A DNA stretch of 53,114 nucleotides, taken from Psychromonas sp. SP041. Lineage in GTDB: Bacteria; Pseudomonadota; Gammaproteobacteria; Enterobacterales; Psychromonadaceae. The stretch is from NCBI RefSeq assembly GCF_000470315.2, contig NZ_CBRF02000025.1, positions 25,677 to 78,790 of the forward strand, read 5' to 3'. Positions within the stretch are counted from its first letter, which is position 1. Every line of letters begins with the position of its first letter. The position numbers and the translations under genes are program-made. Shown one piece after another: positions 1-6,577 of this stretch. A model generated the notes under the pieces. That model ran no database searches. It worked only from the letters and a program-made list of their open reading frames with translations, and had not been told where the DNA came from.

Positions 1-167
1 TACTTAGGTTACTTAGGTTACTTAGGTTACTTAGGTTACTTAGGTTACTTAGGTTACTTAGGTTACTTAGGTTACTTAGGTTACTTAGGTTACTTAGGTT
101 ACTTAGGTTACTTAGGTTACTTAGGTTACTTAGGTTGCTTAGGTTGCTTAGGTTGCTTAGGTTGCTT
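1..167. repeat. 9-bp tandem repeat (minisatellite)
   Basis: Fifteen perfect copies of TACTTAGGT run from position 1 to 135. Three copies of the variant TGCTTAGGT follow (136-162), then a partial TGCTT. The array starts at or before the window edge and ends 2 bp before the stop codon of the DedA-like gene on the minus strand. All A-to-G variants sit at the unique-sequence end, which is the pattern expected if the array grows from the other side. On the plus strand one frame stays open from base 1 to 213 as Tyr-Leu-Gly repeats and then Cys-Leu-Gly repeats, overlapping the DedA gene end. I take that as a side effect of a 9-bp unit, not as a proven gene. Confidence 0.95.
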
Positions 168-169
168 GA

Positions 170-754
170 TTATAATAAATGACTTAACCCCCAAGCACCT
201 AAAATTAAAATAGTTAAGGCAATCATTACTTTGTTTTTATGTTTACTAATAATACGTTCTGCCTGATTACCCGCATAATAGACAACAACCGCTAACCCAA
301 AGTAACGTATAGAACGGGCAATAGCTGAAGCAATTAAAAACAGGGTAATTGAGTACTTTGTTGCTCCAGCAGCTAACATTGCTATTTGGAATGGAATAGG
401 CACGATCCCTAACGTCATCACAAACCAAAAACCTTGTTCTTGCATTTGTTGTCTCACATTTTCAAATTGTTCTGGGCTTGAAAATGTATTGATGACCCAA
501 TCGCCAACCACATCAAATAAATAATAACCCAAAGCATAACCGAATAATGCACCGACAATACAACCTAACGTAGCCATTAACGCAATAGCCCAAAGTTTTT
601 CACGACGAGCCTGCATTAACGGCACCAATACAGCTTCTAAGGGAATGGGTACTATGGTTGATTCCAAAAATGAAGCAATCGTAATACCGCTGAGCATATG
701 TTTAGAATCGATAAAACGTCGTGTTTTTTGCTTAATGTTGTTTTGGATAGACAT
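170..754 (-). CDS. YqaA/DedA (VTT/SNARE-associated) membrane protein
   Basis: 194-residue integral membrane protein of the DedA/VTT superfamily, YqaA-like branch. These proteins sit in the inner membrane and are linked to lipid carrier flipping or membrane homeostasis. Visible signatures are the re-entrant motif FLESTIVPIP at residues 29-38 and the second half-motif with VPIPF and a following AAGA, flanked by hydrophobic helices. The frame can be opened 12 codons further upstream (to 790), but the ATG at 754 has AAGGA about 7 nt before it and the upstream one has no ribosome site, so 754 is preferred. The stop codon lies directly beside the 9-bp repeat array. Family call is firm; the substrate is unknown. 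Confidence 0.85.
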   Translation of the reverse strand: MSIQNNIKQKTRRFIDSKHMLSGITIASFLESTIVPIPLEAVLVPLMQARREKLWAIALMATLGCIVGALFGYALGYYLFDVVGDWVINTFSSPEQFENVRQQMQEQGFWFVMTLGIVPIPFQIAMLAAGATKYSITLFLIASAIARSIRYFGLAVVVYYAGNQAERIISKHKNKVMIALTILILGAWGLSHLL

Positions 755-945
755 AAGATTCCTTTTTTGCAATAAGGTAATTGCTTTCACATAAACGTTG
801 AAAATAGAGTGATGACAAAAAAATAAAGTGAGGGTACAGATAAAATGAAGATAGTTTCTATTTTTTCATTACTCATTAACCGTTTATTCATTACCTTTAA
901 ATGACTTAACTTATTTATTACTTTTTCAGGTGCTTAATTAATTTT

Positions 946-1275
946 TTAATGAGCTGCACTTTTTGAAAAAACGTTCATGATAACGACACCTGTTATAATC
1001 AAAAACATACCAATGATCGCCGCGGTATCAGGAAATTCTTTATAGACGACAGCACTAATTGAAGCGACCAATACAATCCCCATACCAGCCCAAATTGCAT
1101 AAGCAATACCAATAGGCACCGTCTTAAAGACTAATGATAAAAGATAGAATGCAACAACATAACTCACGATACAAACAGAGCTATAAAACCAATTGGTAAA
1201 TTCATCAGACGCTTTAAGCGCTAATGTGCCAATGACTTCAGATACTATTGCAATTGCTAAAAACCAATACCCCAT
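946..1275 (-). CDS. SMR-family multidrug/quaternary ammonium exporter
   Basis: 109-residue small multidrug resistance protein with four predicted membrane helices. Such proteins work as dimers that exchange protons for cationic drugs, quaternary ammonium compounds or guanidinium. The essential membrane Glu is visible in helix 1 (AIVSEVIGT, about residue 14). The helix-3 signature YAIWAGMGIV matches the EmrE/QacE type. The ATG at 1275 has GGAG six bases upstream; a GTG lies at 1278 but would sit too close to that site. The gene lies downstream of, and on the same strand as, a MerR regulator, and has its own candidate MerR-type promoter (see 1428-1458). Exact substrate cannot be told from sequence. 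Confidence 0.9.
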   Translation of the reverse strand: MGYWFLAIAIVSEVIGTLALKASDEFTNWFYSSVCIVSYVVAFYLLSLVFKTVPIGIAYAIWAGMGIVLVASISAVVYKEFPDTAAIIGMFLIITGVVIMNVFSKSAAH

Positions 1276-1427
1276 CACCTACTCCAACTATACTAAAAAG
1301 AATAAATATACTAAAAAGAATAAAACGTAATTTAATTATTGATAACGCCATCTATATTAACCAGTAATAAAACTGAAATAGCCATTAGCACTAACTAGAA
1401 CAAAAATCATAATCGTTAATATAGAAT

Positions 1428-1458
1428 TTATATCAATAGGTTAACCTATAAATAACAA
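1428..1458 (-). promoter_or_regulatory. Candidate MerR-type promoter/operator for the SMR gene
   Basis: A perfect 14-bp palindrome ATAGGTTAACCTAT (1436-1449) is centred between a -35-like TTGTTA (minus strand, 1453-1458) and a -10-like ATATAA or TATAAA (about 1427-1433). The spacer is 19 or 20 bp. An overlong spacer with a central dyad is the hallmark of promoters activated by MerR-family twisting. It lies just after the MerR stop codon and about 150 bp before the SMR start, pointing at SMR. Transcription start was not measured. Confidence 0.6.
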
Positions 1459-1465
1459 AATAAAA

Positions 1466-1840
1466 CTAAATCTTATCTTCAATATTATTTGCTAATAAGC
1501 TTTTATAGTATGTGATTTTTTGTTGTAACTTTTTAAGGTGAAATTGCTCTTCTTCAATTTTAGCCTCTAAGGTTAAAGCGTGCTGCTCTAACATTTTCAT
1601 TCTACAGTCAGAAGTGATGTTTCCTTGCTCTCTTAAATCAGCATAATGCGCAATATGTTCAAGCGACATCCCTGTTTCTTTAAGTCGTTTGATAAACTCA
1701 ATCCAAAGCACTTCTTTTTCAGTAAACCATCGATGCCCGCTGCTATTTCTAGCAATATTTTTTAACAATCCAATTTTTTCATAATATCGGAGAGTATGAG
1801 CAGACACTTTGGTTACCTGAGAAAATTTTTTAATATTCAA
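1466..1840 (-). CDS. MerR-family transcriptional regulator
   Basis: 124-residue regulator. The N-terminal winged helix-turn-helix is clear (FSQVTKVSAHTLRYYEKIGL at residues 6-25, then a wing with SSGHRWF). A long dimerisation helix fills the rest (about residues 75-120). There is only one Cys (SDC), so no metal-binding Cys pair; an organic or cationic ligand is more likely than a metal. The frame opens with TTG at 1840, which gives the usual MerR start spacing. It is on the same strand as the SMR exporter and probably activates it through the palindrome just after its own stop codon. Confidence 0.85.
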   Translation of the reverse strand: MNIKKFSQVTKVSAHTLRYYEKIGLLKNIARNSSGHRWFTEKEVLWIEFIKRLKETGMSLEHIAHYADLREQGNITSDCRMKMLEQHALTLEAKIEEEQFHLKKLQQKITYYKSLLANNIEDKI

Positions 1841-1991
1841 TATTGTCTCTGCTTATTTTTTTATACATAATTAAAACCTCATATAAAACTAACTCATTGT
1901 TTTTAAGATTCAATATTTATCATTTTAAAAAAGTAAACCAAACCCTGAATTGATACGTATAAATAGGTACAAAACAAAAAAGGAGTTCATT

Positions 1992-2171
1992 ATGTTTTCA
2001 ATTTTTAAAAAAGATCCAACTAAAAAACTCAAGAAGCAATTATCTATTAAACTAGAACAAGCAATGAATGCACAAAGAAATGGAGATATAAGAAAATTTT
2101 CACAATTAAGTTTTGAAGCACAGGAAATTGATAAACAAATTGAAGTCATAGAAGCTGAAGAAAAAAACTAA
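1992..2171 (+). CDS. Small Lacal_2735/DUF6435-like protein
   Basis: 59-residue protein starting MFSIFKKDPTKKLKKQL and rich in Lys, Glu and Gln, with no signal peptide or membrane helix; predicted to be mostly two charged helices. It resembles the small DUF6435 (Lacal_2735) proteins of marine bacteria, whose function is not known. The ATG at 1992 has a strong AAGGAG ribosome site at the right distance; the frame runs open upstream, but that part has no ribosome site and is left out. The antisense open frame at 1925-2149 is a shadow. Confidence 0.75.
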   Translation: MFSIFKKDPTKKLKKQLSIKLEQAMNAQRNGDIRKFSQLSFEAQEIDKQIEVIEAEEKN

Positions 2172-2347
2172 TTTAATGATTTTAAAACAATTTTTTTAAC
2201 TTCTTTTCTTATTAACTTCTTTTCTTCTATTGTTAAGTGAGTGACAAACTGGTTGGCACTCAATTGTTTACCGAATGGATAACCGAATAACTTCATAATC
2301 AACAATATATGATAACTAAAAATTAATTAAGAGTATGTCTTTTCCAA

Positions 2348-2517
2348 TTATTTCTTAGATTCATCTTTAGGCATTCCATACTTATCTTGCATCTGCCTTG
2401 GAATTTTTCAAGGTTATCATCTATTTAGTGTAAATCGTCATCAGTTAATTTACCCCAATTCGCCTTAAGTGCACCTGAAACCTGCTTCTACTTACCTTTC
2501 ATAATATCGTGATTCAT
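2348..2517 (-). pseudogene. Decayed csbD-like gene
   Basis: The minus strand from ATG 2517, preceded by AAGGAG, reads like a CsbD stress protein (MNHDIMKGK, then KQVSGALKANWGKLTDDDLH). It has an in-frame TAG at 2490-2488 where CsbD proteins have the conserved Trp of the GxWKQ segment, and an in-frame TAA at 2427-2425. Past about 2400 the typical C-terminus (MQDKYGMPKDESKK, ending at TAA 2350-2348) continues only in another frame, so a frameshift is also present. Two nonsense changes and a frameshift make it a dead gene, although its ribosome site is intact. Confidence 0.8.
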
Positions 2518-2787
2518 CAAAGCGACTCCTTCATTCATTAAAATGAAGTAGTAAAAATAAAGTATATTTATTGCGATAAGTACGTTCAATATAAACTTAT
2601 CAAGTTCTATGCCAAAAAATAAACAATTGATTTTAAAAGGAAAATATGAGAAGGCTTACTATGTAACTATTACATAGCATTTTGTCAGGTTTTCAATATC
2701 AATAAAATGAATATCCCCATTACTCTGCATTACTAAGGGAGAAGAAAAGCCCAACAAAAAATAAGTTGCAGGTTTAATACGGCCCTG
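2518..2787. other. Intergenic stretch upstream of the csbD remnant
   Basis: No reading frame of note. The only structure I see is a small stem-loop CTATGTAA-CTA-TTACATAG at 2659-2677, of unknown meaning. Confidence 0.4.
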
Positions 2788-3756
2788 CTACTTTTTTCCT
2801 ACATAAACTAACTCACTTAATAAAGGGAAGTGGTCTGAGTCGATCGATGGCATTCTGTGTATCGCACCTAATTCAAAATGATCACTATGAAAGATATGAT
2901 CTAAAGGCCAGCGTAAAAATGGATAGCTAGCATGAAAAGTATTAAACATTCCTCTTCCCATTCTAGGATCTTTTAATCCACTAATACGCCTAAAAGCACG
3001 AGTCGTGGGAGACCAAGCTACATCATTTAAATCGCCAGTCACTATAATAGGTTCCGTTTGTCCTGCAACTTGCTTTGCGATTACTAACAACTCCTTATCT
3101 CTTGGCGTTGACGTTGCATTCTCTGTTGGACTTGGTGGTGCGGGGTGTAAAAAATGACATTTAACTTTAATGTTATCTTTTAACATTAAATAGCAGTGTA
3201 TTGATGGGATACCTTCCTCAATAAGCTCTAGCAACTGTACATCTTCTAATACAAATTTACTGTAAAGGTGCATACCATATAAATTATCTAACGGCTGATT
3301 AACTCGATGTGGATAATCATGATGAATCGGTTCTAACGCTTTTTGCCACCACATATCGGTCTCTAACGTGACCAACACATCAGGTTGATGTAAATTCACC
3401 AAGTCAATTAGCTTGTCAGATGATCGGTTTGTCATCAGTACATTGCTGGTCATTATTTTAATTGATTGCGTATGAGTTGAAGCAGCCTTACGCACTTGAA
3501 TTGGATATAGCTGTGTATAAGGAAAGATCCAAGCTATTTGGTAAGCGGACAATAGCCCATTTATAGTGATAAGAGTAATTTGCATAACAGGTGAAACAAT
3601 ATAAAAGCTAATAAGAGCAAGAGAAACAGTAATCACTGCAATTTGTACTCTAGGAAACTCCCAGACTCTCGACAACCAGTGGTTGGTTGGCAGTAAAGGA
3701 GCGACGGTAACGCCCAGCATAAGACTAGTAAGCAAAATAATAGAAACTTCAAACAT
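2788..3756 (-). CDS. Endonuclease/exonuclease/phosphatase-family protein with membrane N-terminus
   Basis: 322-residue protein. The first ~90 residues hold about three hydrophobic segments; the rest is an EEP-fold domain (the DNase I / synaptojanin phosphatase superfamily). Visible EEP landmarks are IKIMTSNVL at its start, LVTLETD with the metal-binding Glu, VTGDLND with the catalytic Asp-x-Asn, and the closing SDHFPLL with the catalytic Asp-His. The frame can be extended to a GTG at 3867, but the Met at 3756 (MFEVSIILL) has GAGAG upstream and starts a normal membrane segment. It may act at the membrane on phosphodiester or lipid-phosphate substrates; the substrate is not identifiable. Confidence 0.8.
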   Translation of the reverse strand: MFEVSIILLTSLMLGVTVAPLLPTNHWLSRVWEFPRVQIAVITVSLALISFYIVSPVMQITLITINGLLSAYQIAWIFPYTQLYPIQVRKAASTHTQSIKIMTSNVLMTNRSSDKLIDLVNLHQPDVLVTLETDMWWQKALEPIHHDYPHRVNQPLDNLYGMHLYSKFVLEDVQLLELIEEGIPSIHCYLMLKDNIKVKCHFLHPAPPSPTENATSTPRDKELLVIAKQVAGQTEPIIVTGDLNDVAWSPTTRAFRRISGLKDPRMGRGMFNTFHASYPFLRWPLDHIFHSDHFELGAIHRMPSIDSDHFPLLSELVYVGKK

Positions 3757-4195
3757 ATCAAATTCTCTCAATATTAAATAAATACACTTCTCCGATACAA
3801 TCAATAATACACACAACGACGTCTCAACAATACGCTCAAAAATATGCGACTTATTTGTATGTGACACATTAAATAGAAAATTTTAGTATTCATTAAAAAT
3901 AGGTATTTTCCCGTAAACTTTAATATGGCGTTAGAGGTTCAATAATTGTTTAAAAGCTAATGATTGGCAACAAAGACTAATTAATCATGTAGTTAGCTGT
4001 ACAGGGTACGGTAAAAATATAATTAGCGGTTAAAAATATGGCGGTTTTTTTTACACCTACTTAGAGGTAAACCAATCAAAAAAACATAAATTCCTTATAA
4101 AACATACAGTTACAAGAAATGGTCTGGAAATTGCTTTAATCGGATGCACTTTAAAGGAATTAAAAATAACAATAAAAACTAAAAAAGGGAAATCA
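3757..4195. other. Intergenic region with left edge of duplicated cassette
   Basis: No gene seen. From about 4050 (TTTACACC, then TTAGAGGTA) the sequence matches the region before the second PEP-CTERM gene at 5281-5412. This shared leader probably carries the promoter of both genes and marks the left end of the tandem duplication. Confidence 0.5.
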
Positions 4196-4789
4196 ATGAA
4201 AAAAGTATTATGCATGCTTGGCTTAATGGCACTAACGAGTACAGCACAATCTTCTATTATTTATAGTGATAGCGGACTTAGTGGTACCTTTGAAACGGAA
4301 AGTTTCGATGTTAATGATGGAAGGCTAACAGCTGCAGCATCGCAATTCTCTAACATTACTTTCGCTGCTGGAAATTATGTTGAAGAGATTAACAATGGGG
4401 TGGCTCCAAATATGTCCGGTAGTATTATTACTAACTTTAACGCTATAGATAATATTGCTAACCCAACTTCTATTAGTTATAGCTTTGACTTATCTGAACT
4501 TGCATTCTCTTATATCAGTAACATTCAAGTAACTACTTTTTCAGCTTTTTTAAATGATATTCTTATTGAAACTGTTGATATTGATACAGATGGAAGTGGT
4601 AACTATGTTAATTTTTCTGGATTCACATTCGATAAAATCACAATTAGCTTAGATAACACAGATAATAATGGTTACCTTATTGATAATATGCAGTATGTCG
4701 CTGCATCAGTACCTGCACCTGCAACGATTCTATTATTAGGCTTCGGTTTAATGGGATTAAGCTTAGCAAGAAAAAAGAAACAGCTATAA
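4196..4789 (+). CDS. PEP-CTERM sorting domain protein, copy A
   Basis: 197-residue secreted protein. An N-terminal signal peptide (MKKVLCMLGLMALTSTAQSS) is followed by a Ser/Asn/Thr-rich, beta-type body. The C-terminus is a PEP-CTERM tail: VPAPATILLLGFGLMGLSLA, then the basic RKKKQL. In this family the tail is recognised by an exosortase, which cuts near the PEP-like motif (here PAP); substrates are usually cell-surface or extracellular-matrix proteins. AAGGG precedes the ATG. It is paralogous to the gene at 5413 (same length, near-identical tail), faces a truncated rhodanese-like gene, and is separated from it by a 12-bp hairpin. The body itself is not recognised. Confidence 0.85.
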   Translation: MKKVLCMLGLMALTSTAQSSIIYSDSGLSGTFETESFDVNDGRLTAAASQFSNITFAAGNYVEEINNGVAPNMSGSIITNFNAIDNIANPTSISYSFDLSELAFSYISNIQVTTFSAFLNDILIETVDIDTDGSGNYVNFSGFTFDKITISLDNTDNNGYLIDNMQYVAASVPAPATILLLGFGLMGLSLARKKKQL

Positions 4790-4820
4790 TTTAAATTCTA
4801 TTTATTTAATAGTATGTTCT

Positions 4821-4852
4821 ACTCAGAATAGTTATATTTTACTATTCTGAGT
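4821..4852. terminator. Bidirectional hairpin after PEP-CTERM copy A
   Basis: Perfect 12-bp inverted repeat ACTCAGAATAGT / ACTATTCTGAGT with an 8-nt AT loop, between two convergent genes. The same hairpin, one base pair longer, recurs after copy B. Confidence 0.65.
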
Positions 4853-4916
4853 CATCACTTCCTCTTATTCCTAACGTTATCTTTCTGTTATTGTTATTGT
4901 TATAGTAACCTTCACT

Positions 4917-5197
4917 CTATTTAATACTTTTTTGTTCACGAGCTTCTTCAATACTGCCTGCATTGTGTAGATTTTTATACCCGGCCTGTTTTAGTGCTGA
5001 AATAGCAATATCAGAGCGCCCACCTGTTTTGTCATATAGATAAAATGTTGTATTTTTATCAGGAAAAAGGTCGCGAACTTCTCTTACAATATTTGAATGT
5101 GAAATACGTAAATCACCTTCAATATTATTACATTGGTTTTCCACTAAAGTGCGTACATCGAACCACACTGTTTCAGAAAACGATAAGCAACTATTCA
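4917..5197 (-). pseudogene. Truncated rhodanese-like gene, copy A
   Basis: From about 5197 down to the stop at 4917 this matches the intact gene at 6111-6440 almost residue for residue. Homology ends inside the signal peptide region (LSFSETVW), and the upstream sequence is unrelated. The only start in frame near the break is GTG at 5168, which would give an 83-residue protein with no signal peptide. A family that needs export would then be stranded in the cytoplasm, so this is best read as a 5'-truncated duplicate. It carries a few substitutions relative to copy B (Asn-Gln-Cys for Asn-Gln-Arg; a C-terminal QKSIK). Confidence 0.7.
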
Positions 5198-5412
5198 GTT
5201 GTTCGTCTTTTCTACCAATTCAAGTTATGCACTTATGATCTGAATCCAAGTGCAATTGACAATTAAAAATGACGAATTATTTTACACCCCGTTAGAGGTA
5301 GATTAAAAACAAAAAACAACTTATTTATAAAACATGTAGTTACGTAAAATGGTCTAAAAATTGCTTTAATCTATTGCATTTAAATGGAATAAAAATTAAA
5401 GAAGGGAAAACA

Positions 5413-6006
5413 ATGAAAAAAATATTATGCATGCTTGGCTTAATAGCACTAACGAGTACAGTACAATCTTCTATTATCTATAACGAAAATGGACTTAGTG
5501 GGAACTTTGAAACTGAAAATTTCGATGCTAATGATGGAAATTACACATCTGCAGCTTCACAGTTTTCTAACATAACGTTCAACACAGGAAATTTTGTAAA
5601 TAATGACTATAGTGGTCTGTTCCCAAATATATCGAACAGTGCCATTAGTAATTTTGATGAAAGCCTAGTAATTACTAACCCTACTTCTATAAATTATAGT
5701 TTTGAATTATCAGCACTTGCATTTGCTTTTGTTAGTAACGTTCAATCAACTACCTTTTCAGCTTATTTAAATGATGCTCTTGTTGAAAGTGTTGTGATTG
5801 AAACCGACTTAAGTGGTAACTATGTTAACTTTTCAGGGTTCACATTTGATGAAATTACAATTAACCTAGATAGTATCGATAACAACGCTTACCTTATTGA
5901 TAATATGCAGTATGTTGCTGCATCAGTACCTGCACCTGCAACGATTCTATTATTAGGCTTCGGTTTAATGGGATTAAGCTTAGCAAGAAAAAAGAAACAG
6001 CTATAA
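5413..6006 (+). CDS. PEP-CTERM sorting domain protein, copy B
   Basis: 197-residue paralogue of the gene at 4196. The signal peptide (MKKILCMLGLIALTSTVQSS) and the PEP-CTERM tail (VPAPATILLLGFGLMGLSLA plus RKKKQL) are almost unchanged, while the middle has drifted, mainly around residues 40-85. That pattern shows stronger constraint on export and sorting than on the surface body. The ATG at 5413 has GAAGGG upstream; the frame runs 13 codons further up but without a ribosome site. An intact rhodanese-like gene faces it across a 13-bp hairpin. No exosortase or polysaccharide cluster lies in this window. Confidence 0.85.
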   Translation: MKKILCMLGLIALTSTVQSSIIYNENGLSGNFETENFDANDGNYTSAASQFSNITFNTGNFVNNDYSGLFPNISNSAISNFDESLVITNPTSINYSFELSALAFAFVSNVQSTTFSAYLNDALVESVVIETDLSGNYVNFSGFTFDEITINLDSIDNNAYLIDNMQYVAASVPAPATILLLGFGLMGLSLARKKKQL

Positions 6007-6037
6007 TTTAAACTCTATTTATTTAATAGTATGTTCT

Positions 6038-6069
6038 ACTCAGAATAGTGAACTTTCACTATTCTGAGT
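6038..6069. terminator. Bidirectional hairpin after PEP-CTERM copy B
   Basis: Perfect 13-bp stem (ACTCAGAATAGTG and its complement) with a 6-nt loop AACTTT, between convergent genes. Compared with copy A the stem has gained a G-C pair, so the structure is kept while the loop changed. Confidence 0.65.
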
Positions 6070-6110
6070 CATCACTTTCTCTTATTGTTATTGTTGTAGT
6101 AACCTTTTCT

Positions 6111-6440
6111 CTATTTAATACCTCTTTGTTCACGAGCTTCTTCAATACTGCCTGCATTGTGTAGATTTTTATACCCGGCCTGTTTTAGTGCTGAAATAGC
6201 AATATCAGATCGCCCACCTGTTTTGTCATATAGATAAAATGTTGTATTTTTATCAGGAAAAAGGGCGCGCACTTCTCTTACAATATTTGAATGTGAAATA
6301 CGTAAATCACCTTCAATATTATTACGTTGGTTTTCCACTAAAGTGCGTACATCGATCCACACTGTTTCAGAAAAAGAGAAAGAACTAAACAGCGCTGTTA
6401 TCACAAATAAAGCGGACAAATTAAACGTTTTAATTTTCAT
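6111..6440 (-). CDS. Exported rhodanese-like protein lacking the catalytic Cys
   Basis: 109 residues: a signal peptide (MKIKTFNLSALFVITALFSS) and a single PspE-size rhodanese domain. The fold is recognisable from VWIDVRTL near the start, the active-site loop YLYDKTGGRSDIA, and ALKQAGYKNLHNAGSIEEA at the end. In PspE-type sulfurtransferases the loop is YC-x-x-G-x-x-S; here Asp replaces the Cys that carries the persulfide, so sulfur transfer is not expected. The likely role is a periplasmic binding or structural domain. It is convergent with PEP-CTERM copy B, and the pair is duplicated at 4.0-5.2 kb. Confidence 0.75.
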   Translation of the reverse strand: MKIKTFNLSALFVITALFSSFSFSETVWIDVRTLVENQRNNIEGDLRISHSNIVREVRALFPDKNTTFYLYDKTGGRSDIAISALKQAGYKNLHNAGSIEEAREQRGIK

Positions 6441-6577
6441 TATTTAACTCCTTCTGTCTCTAGAATAGATAACTTAAATAGTTAATTTAAATGAGCAGAT
6501 TTTTAATAAATTGATGTTACTCTTGAATTTCAAACGCAACACAACCTCACCGATAAGACAGTTTATAGATGACAGTA

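Noticed and set aside
1-167. CRISPR-like array
   Set aside because: Units are 9 bp and contiguous with no spacers; it is a minisatellite.
1925-2149. Minus-strand open frame of 74 codons
   Set aside because: It is antisense to the small charged protein gene at 1992-2171, which has a strong ribosome site.
5045-5266. Plus-strand open frame overlapping rhodanese copy A
   Set aside because: Antisense to the rhodanese-like remnant and crosses the duplication junction; no ribosome site.
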